This document shows positions 5,209 through 5,619 of a stretch of DNA of 5,619 nt, piece after piece. The stretch is from the NCBI GenBank assembly GCA_903920835.1, contig CAIXNQ010000189.1:1-5619 (forward strand), in the 5' to 3' direction. Within the stretch, counting starts at the first letter, position 1. Each line of letters begins with the position of its first letter. The position numbers were made by a program, and so were the translations under genes. This DNA comes from an uncultured Bacteroidota bacterium (GTDB lineage Bacteria; Bacteroidota; Bacteroidia; Flavobacteriales; Flavobacteriaceae). The notes under the pieces were generated by a model. The model was not told the origin of the DNA. It made no database searches and was given only the letters and a program-made list of their open reading frames with translations.

Positions 5209-5619
5209 ATGAATACTTCAATCAAATTACTTTTTTTAATAATTTTACTTAGCAGTTGTAAAAAATCCGACGACAACAAAACAACAGCCACTTCGTTCGT
5301 TTTGAGCGACAGTATGTTGAAAACAACGACTTTTTCAGATGCAACTAGTCAAAAGTTAAAAAATGAACTTAATTTTTATGGAAAAATTACTGCCGATAAT
5401 AACAAATCGATAGATGTCTATCCACTTGTTGGTGGTAGCGTTCTTAAAGTTAATGTAGAACTTGGAGATTATGTTACCAAAGGTCAAGTTTTAGCAATTA
5501 TTAAAAGTACAGACATTGCCGACTTTGAAAAACAAATGATTGATGCAAAAAATGATGTGTTAATTGCCAAAAACAATCAAAAAGTTGCTCAAGAACTTTT
5601 TGAAGGAAAACTAAATGCA
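5209..5619 (+). CDS. RND efflux periplasmic adaptor (membrane fusion protein, CzcB/CusB-like), C-terminus cut off by window edge
   Basis: The adaptor would link an inner-membrane RND pump to the TolC-like channel in the periplasm. My translation is open for 137 codons from ATG 5209 to the window end. A short lipoprotein signal (MNTSIKLLFLIILLSSC) gives lipidated C17, as in many Bacteroidota adaptors. NELNFYGKITADNNKSIDVY (52-71) begins the membrane-proximal and barrel strand. VGGSVLKVNVELGDYVTKGQ (74-93), followed by VLAIIKSTD, is the characteristic biotinyl/lipoyl-like half motif. DFEKQMIDAKNDVLIAKNNQ (105-124) starts the alpha-helical hairpin. The family is usually about 360-420 residues, so nearly two thirds is missing, including any metal-binding C-terminal region. 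The 18-base gap after the channel gene indicates one operon, and a CzcA/CusA-type pump gene is expected next. The start is fixed by the signal peptide. Confidence 0.
   Translation, partial: MNTSIKLLFLIILLSSCKKSDDNKTTATSFVLSDSMLKTTTFSDATSQKLKNELNFYGKITADNNKSIDVYPLVGGSVLKVNVELGDYVTKGQVLAIIKSTDIADFEKQMIDAKNDVLIAKNNQKVAQELFEGKLNA

Noticed and set aside
1..5619. Search for tRNA/rRNA genes, CRISPR arrays, insertion sequences, attachment sites or riboswitches
   Set aside because: No cloverleaf-like G/C-rich segments, regularly spaced repeats, transposase-like proteins, terminal inverted repeats with target duplications or known riboswitch cores were seen; both non-coding gaps are only about 155 bases and very AT-rich.

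Overview
This window looks like chromosomal DNA from a member of the Bacteroidota, most likely Flavobacteriia (Flavobacterium-like). The evidence is AT-rich sequence with A/T-heavy spacers, start codons mostly preceded by A-rich leaders rather than strong Shine-Dalgarno sites, and Bacteroidota-style lipoproteins. One candidate promoter resembles the Bacteroidota -7 element (TAnnTTTG). The proteins also read like flavobacterial homologues. No database search was possible, so the taxonomic call is inference from sequence character.

Layout. (1) Positions 1-1232, minus strand: two menaquinone-pathway genes read leftward, a hotdog-fold thioesterase of the MenI/YdiI type followed with no gap by an isochorismate synthase (MenF/EntC family). 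The isochorismate synthase runs off the left edge, so its C-terminus is missing. (2) Positions 1233-1387: a divergent, very AT-rich intergenic region that must hold the promoters for both directions. (3) Positions 1388-3785, plus strand: a two-gene unit. The first gene is a 523-residue lipoprotein with an N-terminal beta-rich domain and a C-terminal right-handed beta-helix. Fifteen bases later comes a polytopic UbiA-like membrane protein whose frame is broken at a run of nine T. (4) Positions 3786-3942: an intergenic region with a probable promoter flanked by a long-spaced inverted repeat. (5) Positions 3943-5619, plus strand: an RND-type efflux operon of the Czc/Cus kind, with a TolC-family outer-membrane channel and then a periplasmic adaptor lipoprotein that runs off the right edge. 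The inner-membrane pump gene is expected just outside the window.

How the genes work together. MenF makes isochorismate from chorismate, the entry to menaquinone synthesis. MenI removes CoA from 1,4-dihydroxy-2-naphthoyl-CoA late in the same pathway, so the adjacent pair makes sense. The adaptor and TolC-like protein would join an RND pump to span the envelope and expel a metal ion or other compound. The lipoprotein/UbiA-like pair in the middle has no function I can name.

The items most worth a second look are the T9 frameshift in the otherwise intact UbiA-like gene, the UbiA-like protein's loss of the first Asp-rich motif, and the inverted repeat around the efflux promoter. I do not see mobile elements, CRISPR arrays, tRNA or rRNA genes, and I do not see convincing evidence for a wholly new system.
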